Below, piece by piece: positions 17,649-26,581 of a stretch of DNA of 64,000 nt (its first letter is position 1; the number at the start of each line of letters is the position of its first letter). This stretch comes from Thermoplasmata archaeon (GTDB lineage: Archaea; Thermoplasmatota; DTKX01; VGTL01): contig JAWCLH010000007.1 in assembly GCA_038851035.1 (NCBI GenBank), positions 45,820 to 109,819 on the forward strand, written 5' to 3'. The translations under genes were made by a program, and so were the position numbers. The notes beneath the pieces are model-generated. The model worked only from the letters and a program-made list of their open reading frames with translations. It made no database searches and was not told the DNA's origin.

Positions 17649-20600
17649 CCATCTTCCGACCCCCCGCCATAGCCCGGGCCAGACATATTGCGGCCAGCGC
17701 CGCGAGGAGCAGTGGTGCGCCCGTCCCGGGGATGAATTTCCAGCCTTCCCGGCCCGCGGGGCGGGCTCCGGCGGGCCTCTCGAGCCAGACATGAGTCTGC
17801 GCGATCCCGGCGTTCCCGGAGGCATCGAAGGCCCTGACTGTGATGTTGCACCTGCCCTCTGGCAGGCCGGAGGTCTCGATGGTGTGCCTGAAGACCCCGC
17901 CACGGAGAGAACCTAGAATGCTCCTCCAGCCCAGCTCGCCGACGCGAACCTCGAGCCTCGCCACGCCCTGTGCGTCGGAGGCCACTCCCGTAATGTTGAT
18001 TTCCTCCCCGATCCTCAGGAAGGAACCGGAACGTGGAGAGGTTATGCAAACCTCCGGGGAGACACGGTCCGCGAGGAGGAAGACCCTCGACACAGAGGCT
18101 GAGTTGCCCGCGCCGTCCACGGCGCTCACCTTGAGAGCGACCTCTCCCGGTCCCTCAGCCTCCGAACTGTTCCAGACATACGACCACTCCCCGCCGCGCA
18201 GGGCGCCCCCGAGGTCCACCCTGGCACCGGCGATTTCGAGCGTCAGAACCTTAATTCCAGAGACATCCCGCGCCTCCCCCTTCAGTACCACCTCGCTCCC
18301 GAGCTCGAGCTCCTCGAGCTCAGCTGGTTGGAGAATTCGCAGCTCCGGGGGAATTCTGTCCACCACTGTAAACTCAACCCCCGCGCTCCCGGACTTCCCC
18401 GTCTCGTCCAGCGCCGTGACCCTGATTGCGTGGGTGCCGCCCTCGAGGCCACCCGCGGGAATCAAGACCTCCCAGAGGGAGCCGTTGAGGGAGGAGGTGA
18501 TATCCACGACGGGGTTTCGGTCTAGGGACATGAGCAGACACGAGACCCGGAGGTCATCCACCGCCCTCCCCGCCAGCACTATTGCTGAGCTCATGTCGAA
18601 CACCTGACCCTGCGCCGGCCTCTCGATGCTGGCGCACGGCGGCTCGCGGTCCAGCTCTGCCACAACCCTGCTGCTGTTGACCCGGCCGAGAACGTCCTCT
18701 ATAGTGGCGCAGAGCTCGTGAGGGCCCGCCGGCACACCGGACAGGTCCGCGTCGAAACGCCAAGTTCCGTTCCGGAGGTCCGCTCCGGGTGTGACGTTGA
18801 TGGCTGGTCCATCGTCTATGGAGAGCCTGAGGGCCCGCAGACCCGCCCCCTGCGAGAGCCGGCCGGAGACCGGGAGGGGGCGACTGGTGTCGTAGACACA
18901 TCCGGGCACGGGGTAGTCTATTGTGACGAATGGGGCGGGCGGCACAGACTCGACTGTCACCCGAATTCGTACCGTCTTGGCGGTCTCGAGAGTGTCCTCG
19001 CTCGCCAGAACTAAATACCACTCCTCCGCGGACAATAGACTGACCGTCCAGCTGAAGCTTTTCTGATTCAGAACGTGCTTCGCAGCCTCGAAATCTAGAC
19101 CCGAGAGGTAGAGCTCGAGGTTGCTCCTGTTGACTATGAGAAGGTCAATGCTCAGTCCCGTCTGGATTGGCTGGACCGAGCTCGTCCCGACCTCTGGGTT
19201 TGGCGGCCTCTGCTCGCCGGCGAACACCTCGAACTCGAACTCGAGCCGGAGTCCCTCGCCCTCCCCCGGGCCGGAAACCGCGAGGGGGCGAGGCCACGGG
19301 AGGCGGCCTGGCAGGGTGATGTTGAAGGTGTAGTTCAGCCCCTCACCAATATAGGTCTTCTCCCGCCCCCCAGTACCTAGTTTGCTGAGGACATTGATGG
19401 TGAAGTTGTTTGCGGCGAGCACGAATGTCGCTCTTCCCTCTGTGTCGGTGTAGTTCCAGATCGCGGGGAAGGGGAAGCTGATGCCCTCGACGGGAATCGC
19501 CTGCTCCGCGAGCCAGTGGCTCATCATGAATACCCGGGCACCATCCACGGGGTAGCCGAGCGGGTCCCTCACTGAAACGGTCACAATTGACTGCGAGGGC
19601 GGTGGAATGTATTGTTCTGTGACCTCGAAGCAGTGGTCGTCTCCCCTCCACTTGAATATTCCCGAGCCGCCCCTCCTCCCCCAACCCTCCCAGTAGTTCA
19701 TGAAATTGTCAATGACGGAACCGGAGTCGCTCCAGTAGTTGTCCCACTGGTGCCAGCCCCTCTCGTAGAACTCTATCCACACATGGTCCTCGCCGAGGAG
19801 GTTGACCCCAGCCGCTGGAATCAGCGCGGCCCTAGCCGCCGCCACGGTGAGGTCCTGAAGCTCCCCGCAGTTGCCGTTGTGGTGGTGGAAGATTCTCACT
19901 GGCTGAATCGGCCTCTCTCCATCCCCGCTCTCCCTCTCGTTGAGCGGCAGGGTCTTCGAGACCCAGTTGCTCACGCGCTCGATCGCGTGGTCCCCCCAAT
20001 CCAGCGGACGGTAGTTGTTGAGGCCCGAGTCGTCGAAGCCCGGTGGGGAGGCATAGGAGGTGCAGTTCCAGAGGTACCTGATGCCGGAGAGCATGTCGGC
20101 GAGCCGGGGCGGCTTGATGGTCTTGGGGTAGTGATAATCCGGAACTCCGTCCCCGTTGGCGTCCGTGGGCGGGTCGGGCGGATACTCGGGGTCGGCGCTG
20201 AAGAAGATATAGCTCCGCCAGAACTTCCCCCGGGGCGGGGGGGCAGTGGCATTGGCGCTCCCCGAGGGTGCCTCCGGGTCTATATAGAGCGGGAGCTCGT
20301 CGGTGATTTTGGGGTGGACGATGTACCAGTAGTAGATCTCAGCCGGGAGCTCGAGCTCCCTCGCCCGGCCCGATTCATTGACAATGTACCTCACCGTCGA
20401 CCGGTCGGGGAGGTCCACCACGCGCACATAGTCGAGATACTCGTCGTTCTCGTATATTGAGCGGGCGTTCTCGATATACAGCTCCGGAGACGACGCCCTC
20501 AGGGCCTCCACCGCGCTGTGCGCTATGGCGAACGCGAGCTCGTCAACGATTCTGTCCTCGGCATTAAGGATGGCTCGTGCATAGGCCGACGTGGCCCCGC

Positions 20601-21786
20601 TGAAGTTGAGGCGGGTCAGGTACACACGCGGGTCGTAGTAGCTCATGACGGGAGTGTACTCGTAGAAGGGCCATATGGGCCACGCAGGCTCAGTGGAGGT
20701 TCCGATGTTCTCGTAGTAGAGGCAGGACCCCTGTCCTTGCGCGAGCAGAAGGTCCCTTCGGCCGTCGCCGTTCATATCGCGAATGGAAGGGGCGGCGTCC
20801 GAAGAGGCCCTGATACCGGAGAATACTAGAAGGTCGTCTGGGGCCCACGCCAGAAGGCTCCGGGTTCCGATGTTCCTGAAGAAGTGAAGGATTCCATTCC
20901 CTCCCCCGACCGTCAGGTCCAGGTCGCCGTCTCCGTCGAGGTCCGCGAGCTCCGGAGCCGCGGGCCCGGGAACGGCGATGGAGGAGAAGAGGAGGGAGGC
21001 CGCCGTCTTCTCAAAGTCCCAGAAACTCCTGTTGCCCACGTTCTCGAAGTAGTGCACCCTTCCGGCCCCATCCCCGACGACGGCGTCCAGGTCCCCATCG
21101 CCGTCGAGGTCGCCGAGAGCGGGCGCAGCGCGGCTCCCCACCTCCGGGCATCTGGAGATGTCGTAGAGCTGGTAAGATTCTCCCTTCTCCACCTGTCCCT
21201 CTTTGAACTCGATTATAAAAACATAGCCCTCCTCGGTGCCCACGGCGAGCTCAAGTTGGCCGTCGCCCGTTAGGTCGCCTGAGGCGGGAAAGGGGCGGCT
21301 CAGGTTTATTCTGACTTCTATCGCTCGCTCGCTGGAGTAGAGGGGCCTCCAGACCGTCCCGAGATTGGGCAGGTATTCAAGGTCCCTCCCGGAGGGGCAG
21401 AAGATGTCTGGGTCCCCATCGAGGTCGAAGTCGCCAAGAGCCACCCGAGTCGTCACGAGGGGGTCCGCTGCTAGCTCCTTCAGTTTCTCCGCGAGGTCGC
21501 TCCTGAGCCATTCCGGAGCCCGGGAGACGGCCCGGGCCGCCTCATCGGAGAGCCCCGCACCCGGCCCCGGAAGGGCCATGGGGGCTATCCCGCCCTCCGG
21601 GCCAAAGGAGATGAAGAACCTCCCGCCCGCCTGGACCTCCACCGTGGCGTCGTAGGTTTCAGAGAGGTGGGGGTGGACGGGCGGCACCGAGAGGGAGAGG
21701 TCGTCCTGCGCGAGAGGAGAGGGGACGGCGTGGAGGGCCAGAATCAGGCAGAGCGTCAGCGTACCAGCTCTTCCGCTCACCTTCAT
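17602..21786 (-). CDS. Secreted FG-GAP/transglutaminase/Ig-like surface protein
   Basis: 1,394 residues with an N-terminal signal peptide. Five FG-GAP/VCBS units with calcium-binding DxDGDGxxD loops lie at about 118-350 (FDLDGDPD, LDGDGDLDAVVG, MNGDGRRD). A transglutaminase-like core follows, with Cys640 in HHNGNCGE, His668 in GEDHVWIEF and Asp682 in HQWDNYW, a complete Cys-His-Asp triad; such domains act as transglutaminases or peptidases. Then come a carboxypeptidase-regulatory-like segment and four or five Ig-like units that begin with DRxPPxxxIxxP. The C-terminus has IPGTG, a hydrophobic span and a basic end, so the protein is anchored facing outward. It probably binds or crosslinks cell-surface protein. 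It lies between two genes with the longin-like domain. Confidence 0.88.
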   Translation of the reverse strand: MKVSGRAGTLTLCLILALHAVPSPLAQDDLSLSVPPVHPHLSETYDATVEVQAGGRFFISFGPEGGIAPMALPGPGAGLSDEAARAVSRAPEWLRSDLAEKLKELAADPLVTTRVALGDFDLDGDPDIFCPSGRDLEYLPNLGTVWRPLYSSERAIEVRINLSRPFPASGDLTGDGQLELAVGTEEGYVFIIEFKEGQVEKGESYQLYDISRCPEVGSRAAPALGDLDGDGDLDAVVGDGAGRVHYFENVGNRSFWDFEKTAASLLFSSIAVPGPAAPELADLDGDGDLDLTVGGGNGILHFFRNIGTRSLLAWAPDDLLVFSGIRASSDAAPSIRDMNGDGRRDLLLAQGQGSCLYYENIGTSTEPAWPIWPFYEYTPVMSYYDPRVYLTRLNFSGATSAYARAILNAEDRIVDELAFAIAHSAVEALRASSPELYIENARSIYENDEYLDYVRVVDLPDRSTVRYIVNESGRARELELPAEIYYWYIVHPKITDELPLYIDPEAPSGSANATAPPPRGKFWRSYIFFSADPEYPPDPPTDANGDGVPDYHYPKTIKPPRLADMLSGIRYLWNCTSYASPPGFDDSGLNNYRPLDWGDHAIERVSNWVSKTLPLNERESGDGERPIQPVRIFHHHNGNCGELQDLTVAAARAALIPAAGVNLLGEDHVWIEFYERGWHQWDNYWSDSGSVIDNFMNYWEGWGRRGGSGIFKWRGDDHCFEVTEQYIPPPSQSIVTVSVRDPLGYPVDGARVFMMSHWLAEQAIPVEGISFPFPAIWNYTDTEGRATFVLAANNFTINVLSKLGTGGREKTYIGEGLNYTFNITLPGRLPWPRPLAVSGPGEGEGLRLEFEFEVFAGEQRPPNPEVGTSSVQPIQTGLSIDLLIVNRSNLELYLSGLDFEAAKHVLNQKSFSWTVSLLSAEEWYLVLASEDTLETAKTVRIRVTVESVPPAPFVTIDYPVPGCVYDTSRPLPVSGRLSQGAGLRALRLSIDDGPAINVTPGADLRNGTWRFDADLSGVPAGPHELCATIEDVLGRVNSSRVVAELDREPPCASIERPAQGQVFDMSSAIVLAGRAVDDLRVSCLLMSLDRNPVVDITSSLNGSLWEVLIPAGGLEGGTHAIRVTALDETGKSGSAGVEFTVVDRIPPELRILQPAELEELELGSEVVLKGEARDVSGIKVLTLEIAGARVDLGGALRGGEWSYVWNSSEAEGPGEVALKVSAVDGAGNSASVSRVFLLADRVSPEVCITSPRSGSFLRIGEEINITGVASDAQGVARLEVRVGELGWRSILGSLRGGVFRHTIETSGLPEGRCNITVRAFDASGNAGIAQTHVWLERPAGARPAGREGWKFIPGTGAPLLLAALAAICLARAMAGGRKMDVVAGPGFGKGEGWK

Positions 21787-21949
21787 TCAGACCCCCGCCA
21801 GATTCAAACACCTATCAACCTCCGGAATGATATAATTTTGGTCACGGCTCTGGAGGAGCCCGGAACTTTGATGCCCCGCCCGGGTCGCACCACCGGCTCT
21901 TTGGCCTGGCGGAGCGGTGACGCACCAGGGGAGTCCACTGGTCAACGAA

Positions 21950-24900
21950 TCACTCGTTCTGCCGCTCCAGCAGCGAGCCGTCGCCGAAGAGCTTGTCGCG
22001 AACCGCCGGGTCGAGCACCTGCTCCATGCCGGCCCTCGCGGGCATCTCCTCCTTCTGCTTCTTCACGAGACCGGCCCTGAGCTCCGCCAGAAGGCCCGTG
22101 ACAGCCAGCTTGCTCTTGCTCGCCACGAAGAACTCGAGGGTGCGGGTGTCGTCCCTCGCGGAAACCCTGACCACGATGGAGGCGTCCCGCCCCTTCGTCT
22201 TTCCGTAGTACCAGGCCTCCGCCCTCCAGGGCTGCTTCTCGAAGAACTCCCTGACCAGCCGGACGTCGTATCCTTCCACGACCCTCTTGCCCATCGCGAA
22301 GGCTTCCGCGATCGGGAAGCGGGGAGGGACGAGGAATATCTTGCTGTCCCTTTGGTCCAGCTCCTCCGAGACCATCCTTCTGAGCATCGCGGTGTTGATG
22401 TTCTGGTCGGTGTAGAGAATCGGACAGACGACCGTCACCATCCTCCTTTTCAGGGGCATCGTATGGAAGCCGCCTTTCGCGTCCCTGTAGGTGACCACTC
22501 CGTCCACGGCGGACTCGGTGCATATCTGCGGGTCCAAATAGTAGGCCACCGTCTTCTTCTCCTTCGGCCCGATGTTGCCCAGCAGAACCCTCTTTCCGCT
22601 CACAGGATAGTGTGGCTCGATTCTGTCCAGCCGGAGATTCTTCTCATCGAAGTGGAGGTCGAGGGCTACGTCGGCGACGAGAGTGTCGCCCTCGTTCTTC
22701 ACCGCGACCTTCAGTCTCGCGAAGCCCTGGTAGAACTCGACCTCCGAGAGGACCCTGAGCTGCTCCGGGGCACCGGGCTCCGACCTCCTCTCGAGCTCCT
22801 CCAACTCCGCCGCCCTGAAGGCACTGAGCTCGTTCAGGAACTTCTTAGTTCCTGCGAGGAGGCCCAGGTCCCCGTCCCAGAATGGCAGGAGGGCGCTGTA
22901 TTCGCCTTCTATATTCCGCAGGGTCTGGGCCATTTCCGCCCTCAGCCCGTCGGGCTCGGGCCCGGAGACCACCGCTGCCAGAACCAGGTGCTTGCTCCGC
23001 TCGAGCAATATCTTCCTTCCCCCGTACTCGACGGAGCCGAGCTGGACCTCCTCGCCCCTCGAGAGAGCGTCCTTTACAAAGTCCTGAATCACCGTCAGCA
23101 TCGAGGCCATTATCTCGCTGCTGTCGTCGCCGTGGACCAGCCTGCGGGTGGTGTGCTGGACAAGCCTGCCGTCCCGGTATATCAGGAATATGTCGTCTAT
23201 CGTGAAGGGCTCGCTCAGCGGAGCAAGGCCGCCCGCCCCTCCGCCGCCCCTCGCACCTCTCGCACCGGCCCTCCTCCTCCAGACCCCGTAAGCTCCGGCG
23301 CCTCCCGCCGCGAGCGCAAGAACAAGGGCGGCGGCGAGGGCCCAGAGACCGGATTCGCGGGCGGCGGGGGCGGCCGGCCCGACGCTGAGCTCCAGCGTGA
23401 CCATATTGTTAATCTCGCTGCGCTCGTCTATCGAGTTGAGGGGGTCAACAAGCAGCTTCAGGGTGAAGTTCCCCTCTTCTGCCCTCCATTTCAGTTTTCC
23501 GGTGGTGTTCATCCCCTTTCCGAGCTCGAGATGGGAGCGGTTCCCCTTCAGGAGATCGTCTATGTAAAGGCTCACATTGAACGGCGGAGCCGCCGACCCT
23601 CCCCAGTTGTAGACCCTGTAGCCGACCACGACGCTGTCTCCGGCCCTCGGTCTGGAGGGATGGAGGGAGATGTCCTGTAGCTTGATTGCGAGGTCCGGGC
23701 GCGGGTCGTTGACGGTGATGTTGACCTCGGCATATGCCTCCGAATTCTCCAGCCGCCTCCCCTCTGTGTCCACGAGCCAGACCCTGATGATGTGCTGGCC
23801 GTTTGATAGGTTGGGGATGACGATGGGGTCGGTGGAGTACCAGTCCTCGTCGGGAGAGCCGCAGTGGTTGAACCGGATGTGGGGGCCGCCAGCGGCGCCG
23901 GAGAAGGTGAAGTTCTCCACAGCGAAGCTCACGAGCACCGTCCCGCAGGTCAGCTCCTCTCGATTTTTTGGGGAGAGAATTCTGATTTTCGGGACGGGGA
24001 AGACGCTGAATACGCTGATGTTCGCGGATAGAGTGATGTTGTGCCCCCGGCCGTCCGAAATTGTGGCAAGAACTGTGTGGTTGCCCTCGGAGAGATGGCA
24101 GGAGAGCTGGGGCCCACTACCAAGAGGAACGGAGCCGTCGAGCCAGACGATGGTCAGGAGGTCGCCGTCGGGGTCTTCGGCCTCGAGCGAGAGGAGAATC
24201 TCGTCGCTCGTGTTGAACCTCGCCCCCTCCGCGGGCGAGAGGAGCCTGACCGTCGGCGGGCGGTTGACCAGATACTCCACCGGAACCGTGTAGTTGTTGC
24301 CCGCGACGTCCACTGCCCTGACGAGAATTCTGTGGATGCCTGGGGTGAGGTTGAGCTCTGCCCTCCAGTTGGCGGTGCCGCTGGCGGGGCGCCACTCCCC
24401 GTCGTCTACTCTGAACTCGACGCGCTCGAGGCCTGAGAGGGCGTCTGAGGCGGTTCCGTAGAGGGTGAAGCTGGTGGTGTTGACCTGCGGGCCCAGGGGG
24501 GCCACAATCACCAGCTCGGGTGGGACGCGGTCCACCCTGACCGCCCGGGGCTCGCTGAAAGGTCCCCACACGCCCTCCGGGTCCCTCGTCCGGACGCGCC
24601 AGTAGTAGCGGCCGTCCGGGAGCACGGGGGCGCAGGCGCACTCCCGGGACTCAACGTTTCCACTGTCGTATTCTATTGAATCAAAGCCGGGGGATTCGTC
24701 GACCTGGAAGCGGTAGCCGCCCTGTAGCCCGCCGTCGCCGTCCCTGAACTCCCACGAAAAAAGGAAGCCCGCGCACGCCCAGCCTTCTTCAGCAGGCGAG
24801 ATGAGGAGGGGGGCGTCTGGCCATCTGTCGTAGCCGACCCTGACCTCTTCGAGCAGGGGCGAGAGCTCAGGGGTGTTCGTGCTCAGGAGAGCCCGGTACT

Positions 24901-26275
24901 GGAACCACCTGTCGCCGTCATGGCCGGTCCAGAGGCTCTGGCCGGATGATTCGTAGTATGTGCCCTCCGTCCCGTCAGGGCCAATGAATGGTCTCTCCCT
25001 CAGACCGGCCTCTGTCGGGGCGGTCCTGAGCTGGAATCTTATCGCCGTGCCTTGGGGAAAGGAGCCCTTCCAGCCGATGGTCTGGAAGAGCGAGGGGCCG
25101 CCCGCGTCTATGGATGCTGAGGTCAGGCAGCCCTGCGGGCAGAAGCCCGTCAGGTTGAGGAGCCAGGTGTCGCTCCTGTAGGTGCCGGCGCTCTGGCCCC
25201 CGAAGAGGATTGCTTTCTTCATTCCAGAGAGCGCGGCGAGGGCGTGGTCGTGCCTCGCGCTGGGGCGCGGGTTCGAGTCCCTCTGGAGCCATTCATTGTC
25301 TTCGACATCGTAAATCCACGTGTCCCGCCGGTTCTCGTAGCCGCCGAAGAGCACCAGCCTGTCCTCGCCCGGAATCTGGGCCATGACGCTGCCCAAGCGG
25401 GCCGGGGGGCTCAGCGGGGGCGACCTCTGGGACCATGTGTTCTCGCTGGCGTCGTAGACCCATGTGTCGTTGGCGGGGAGGCCGCCGACAGAGCCCCCGA
25501 AGAGAACCACTCTGTCGTCCCCCCAGACGGGGGCGAGGGAGAATGTGTCTCTTGGCGCCGGGCTCTCGGGCGGGGAGAGCTGGGTCCAGTTCCCCTCGCT
25601 CAGGTCGAAGACCCACGTGTCGTTAAGACAAGCGTTCCCGTTCCAGCCGCCGAAGAGGAGGACGCGGTCGGTTCCGTGGATGGTGGCGAGGGAGTGGTGG
25701 CTCCGGGCCGGGGGCGAGGCCGCTGGGGTGAGTCGGGTCCAGTTGCCCTCGCTCATGTTGAAGAGCCAGGTGTAGCCGGAGACGCCGTAGGAGGTCTCTC
25801 CCCCGAAGAGGAGGAGCAGGTCCGTGCCGTCGAACGGGGCGAGGCCCGCGGCCCGGCGGGCCCTCGGAGCGGCGGGCGGGGCGAGCCGGGTCCAGCAGCA
25901 GTCGCTCAGGTCGAAGAGCCATGTGTCGTTCAGGTAGCCGCCCGCGCCCGAGCCGCCGAAGAGCAGGACCTTATCGGTGCCGGGCACCGTTGCAATCGAG
26001 TGCTGGATGCGCGCCTCCGGGCTCGAGCCGGGCTGGAGCTGCCTCCAGACCGCTGTCCCCATCAACTCGAGCTGGGCCCGGCCGTCGAGGATGGTCAGGT
26101 TCTCCATGGTGCCGTTCCCGAAGTCGGTGGCGGCGGACTCGATGAGAGTCGAGGCCGCGGAGGAGCTGCGGCTGGCGTCTGGCAGGGGGAGCGAGGCCAG
26201 AACGAGGATGGACACGATTGGGAAAACTCTGAGCGCTCCGCCCACCCGTGCCCCGCGAGCCACCCTTCCAAACAC
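21950..26275 (-). CDS. Giant kelch/Ig/CARDB membrane protein with cytoplasmic longin-like domain
   Basis: 1,441 residues. A signal-like N-terminus (about 17-35) is followed by six kelch units at 85-375, each with LLFGG...NDTWxFDxSxxxWT. Fibronectin- and Ig-like segments run to about 855, then a CARDB-like adhesive domain at 858-965. One membrane span lies near 977-1000, with a basic stop-transfer stretch after it. The cytoplasmic part holds the longin/roadblock-like domain (1023-1140: IDDIFLIYRDGRLVQHTTRR, MLTVIQDFVKDAL), a beta-sandwich (1176-1285) and an alpha/beta C-terminal domain (1288-1400). The layout suggests a transmembrane receptor or assembly factor linking an outer adhesive stalk to an inner regulatory platform. 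A GTG start is used; a TATA-like box lies at 26302-26312. Confidence 0.88.
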   Translation of the reverse strand: MFGRVARGARVGGALRVFPIVSILVLASLPLPDASRSSSAASTLIESAATDFGNGTMENLTILDGRAQLELMGTAVWRQLQPGSSPEARIQHSIATVPGTDKVLLFGGSGAGGYLNDTWLFDLSDCCWTRLAPPAAPRARRAAGLAPFDGTDLLLLFGGETSYGVSGYTWLFNMSEGNWTRLTPAASPPARSHHSLATIHGTDRVLLFGGWNGNACLNDTWVFDLSEGNWTQLSPPESPAPRDTFSLAPVWGDDRVVLFGGSVGGLPANDTWVYDASENTWSQRSPPLSPPARLGSVMAQIPGEDRLVLFGGYENRRDTWIYDVEDNEWLQRDSNPRPSARHDHALAALSGMKKAILFGGQSAGTYRSDTWLLNLTGFCPQGCLTSASIDAGGPSLFQTIGWKGSFPQGTAIRFQLRTAPTEAGLRERPFIGPDGTEGTYYESSGQSLWTGHDGDRWFQYRALLSTNTPELSPLLEEVRVGYDRWPDAPLLISPAEEGWACAGFLFSWEFRDGDGGLQGGYRFQVDESPGFDSIEYDSGNVESRECACAPVLPDGRYYWRVRTRDPEGVWGPFSEPRAVRVDRVPPELVIVAPLGPQVNTTSFTLYGTASDALSGLERVEFRVDDGEWRPASGTANWRAELNLTPGIHRILVRAVDVAGNNYTVPVEYLVNRPPTVRLLSPAEGARFNTSDEILLSLEAEDPDGDLLTIVWLDGSVPLGSGPQLSCHLSEGNHTVLATISDGRGHNITLSANISVFSVFPVPKIRILSPKNREELTCGTVLVSFAVENFTFSGAAGGPHIRFNHCGSPDEDWYSTDPIVIPNLSNGQHIIRVWLVDTEGRRLENSEAYAEVNITVNDPRPDLAIKLQDISLHPSRPRAGDSVVVGYRVYNWGGSAAPPFNVSLYIDDLLKGNRSHLELGKGMNTTGKLKWRAEEGNFTLKLLVDPLNSIDERSEINNMVTLELSVGPAAPAARESGLWALAAALVLALAAGGAGAYGVWRRRAGARGARGGGGAGGLAPLSEPFTIDDIFLIYRDGRLVQHTTRRLVHGDDSSEIMASMLTVIQDFVKDALSRGEEVQLGSVEYGGRKILLERSKHLVLAAVVSGPEPDGLRAEMAQTLRNIEGEYSALLPFWDGDLGLLAGTKKFLNELSAFRAAELEELERRSEPGAPEQLRVLSEVEFYQGFARLKVAVKNEGDTLVADVALDLHFDEKNLRLDRIEPHYPVSGKRVLLGNIGPKEKKTVAYYLDPQICTESAVDGVVTYRDAKGGFHTMPLKRRMVTVVCPILYTDQNINTAMLRRMVSEELDQRDSKIFLVPPRFPIAEAFAMGKRVVEGYDVRLVREFFEKQPWRAEAWYYGKTKGRDASIVVRVSARDDTRTLEFFVASKSKLAVTGLLAELRAGLVKKQKEEMPARAGMEQVLDPAVRDKLFGDGSLLERQNE

Positions 26276-26301
26276 CCAAAGTAAATTAGCATTGTGACTT
26301 C

Positions 26302-26312
26302 TATTATATAGT
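26302..26312 (-). promoter_or_regulatory. TATA box for the kelch surface gene
   Basis: CTATATAATA on the minus strand lies 27-37 nt before the GTG at 26275, in an AT-rich island within GC-rich DNA. The remaining 26313-26581 up to the protease gene holds no supported gene. Confidence 0.6.
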
Positions 26313-26581
26313 TGTTGGTACGAATTCGAATTGAAGCCGCGCTGCCTCTCTCAGTCCTCTCACGAATTTCGCCGGCCCCAACCCCCCGTAAGCTCTTCCC
26401 GGGTAATCCCCGCCCTGACGAACCCCGTTCGCTCCCGGTGCTCTCCCATCCAGTCCATCCGCCTCCCCCCGTCCGGAGCCCCAATCGCCCCTCAGGCGGA
26501 TGAAACCTGTCCCGGAGGATGGCCGGTAAAATGCTCAAGCTATCCGTGCCGGCAAAGCCTGTGAGAGCGGCCGGAACCGCC

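Noticed and set aside
21917..23680. Open plus-strand frame of 587 codons opposite the kelch/longin protein
   Set aside because: Low-complexity Pro/Arg/Glu/His sequence mirroring the real minus-strand gene; no domain and no ribosome-binding site.
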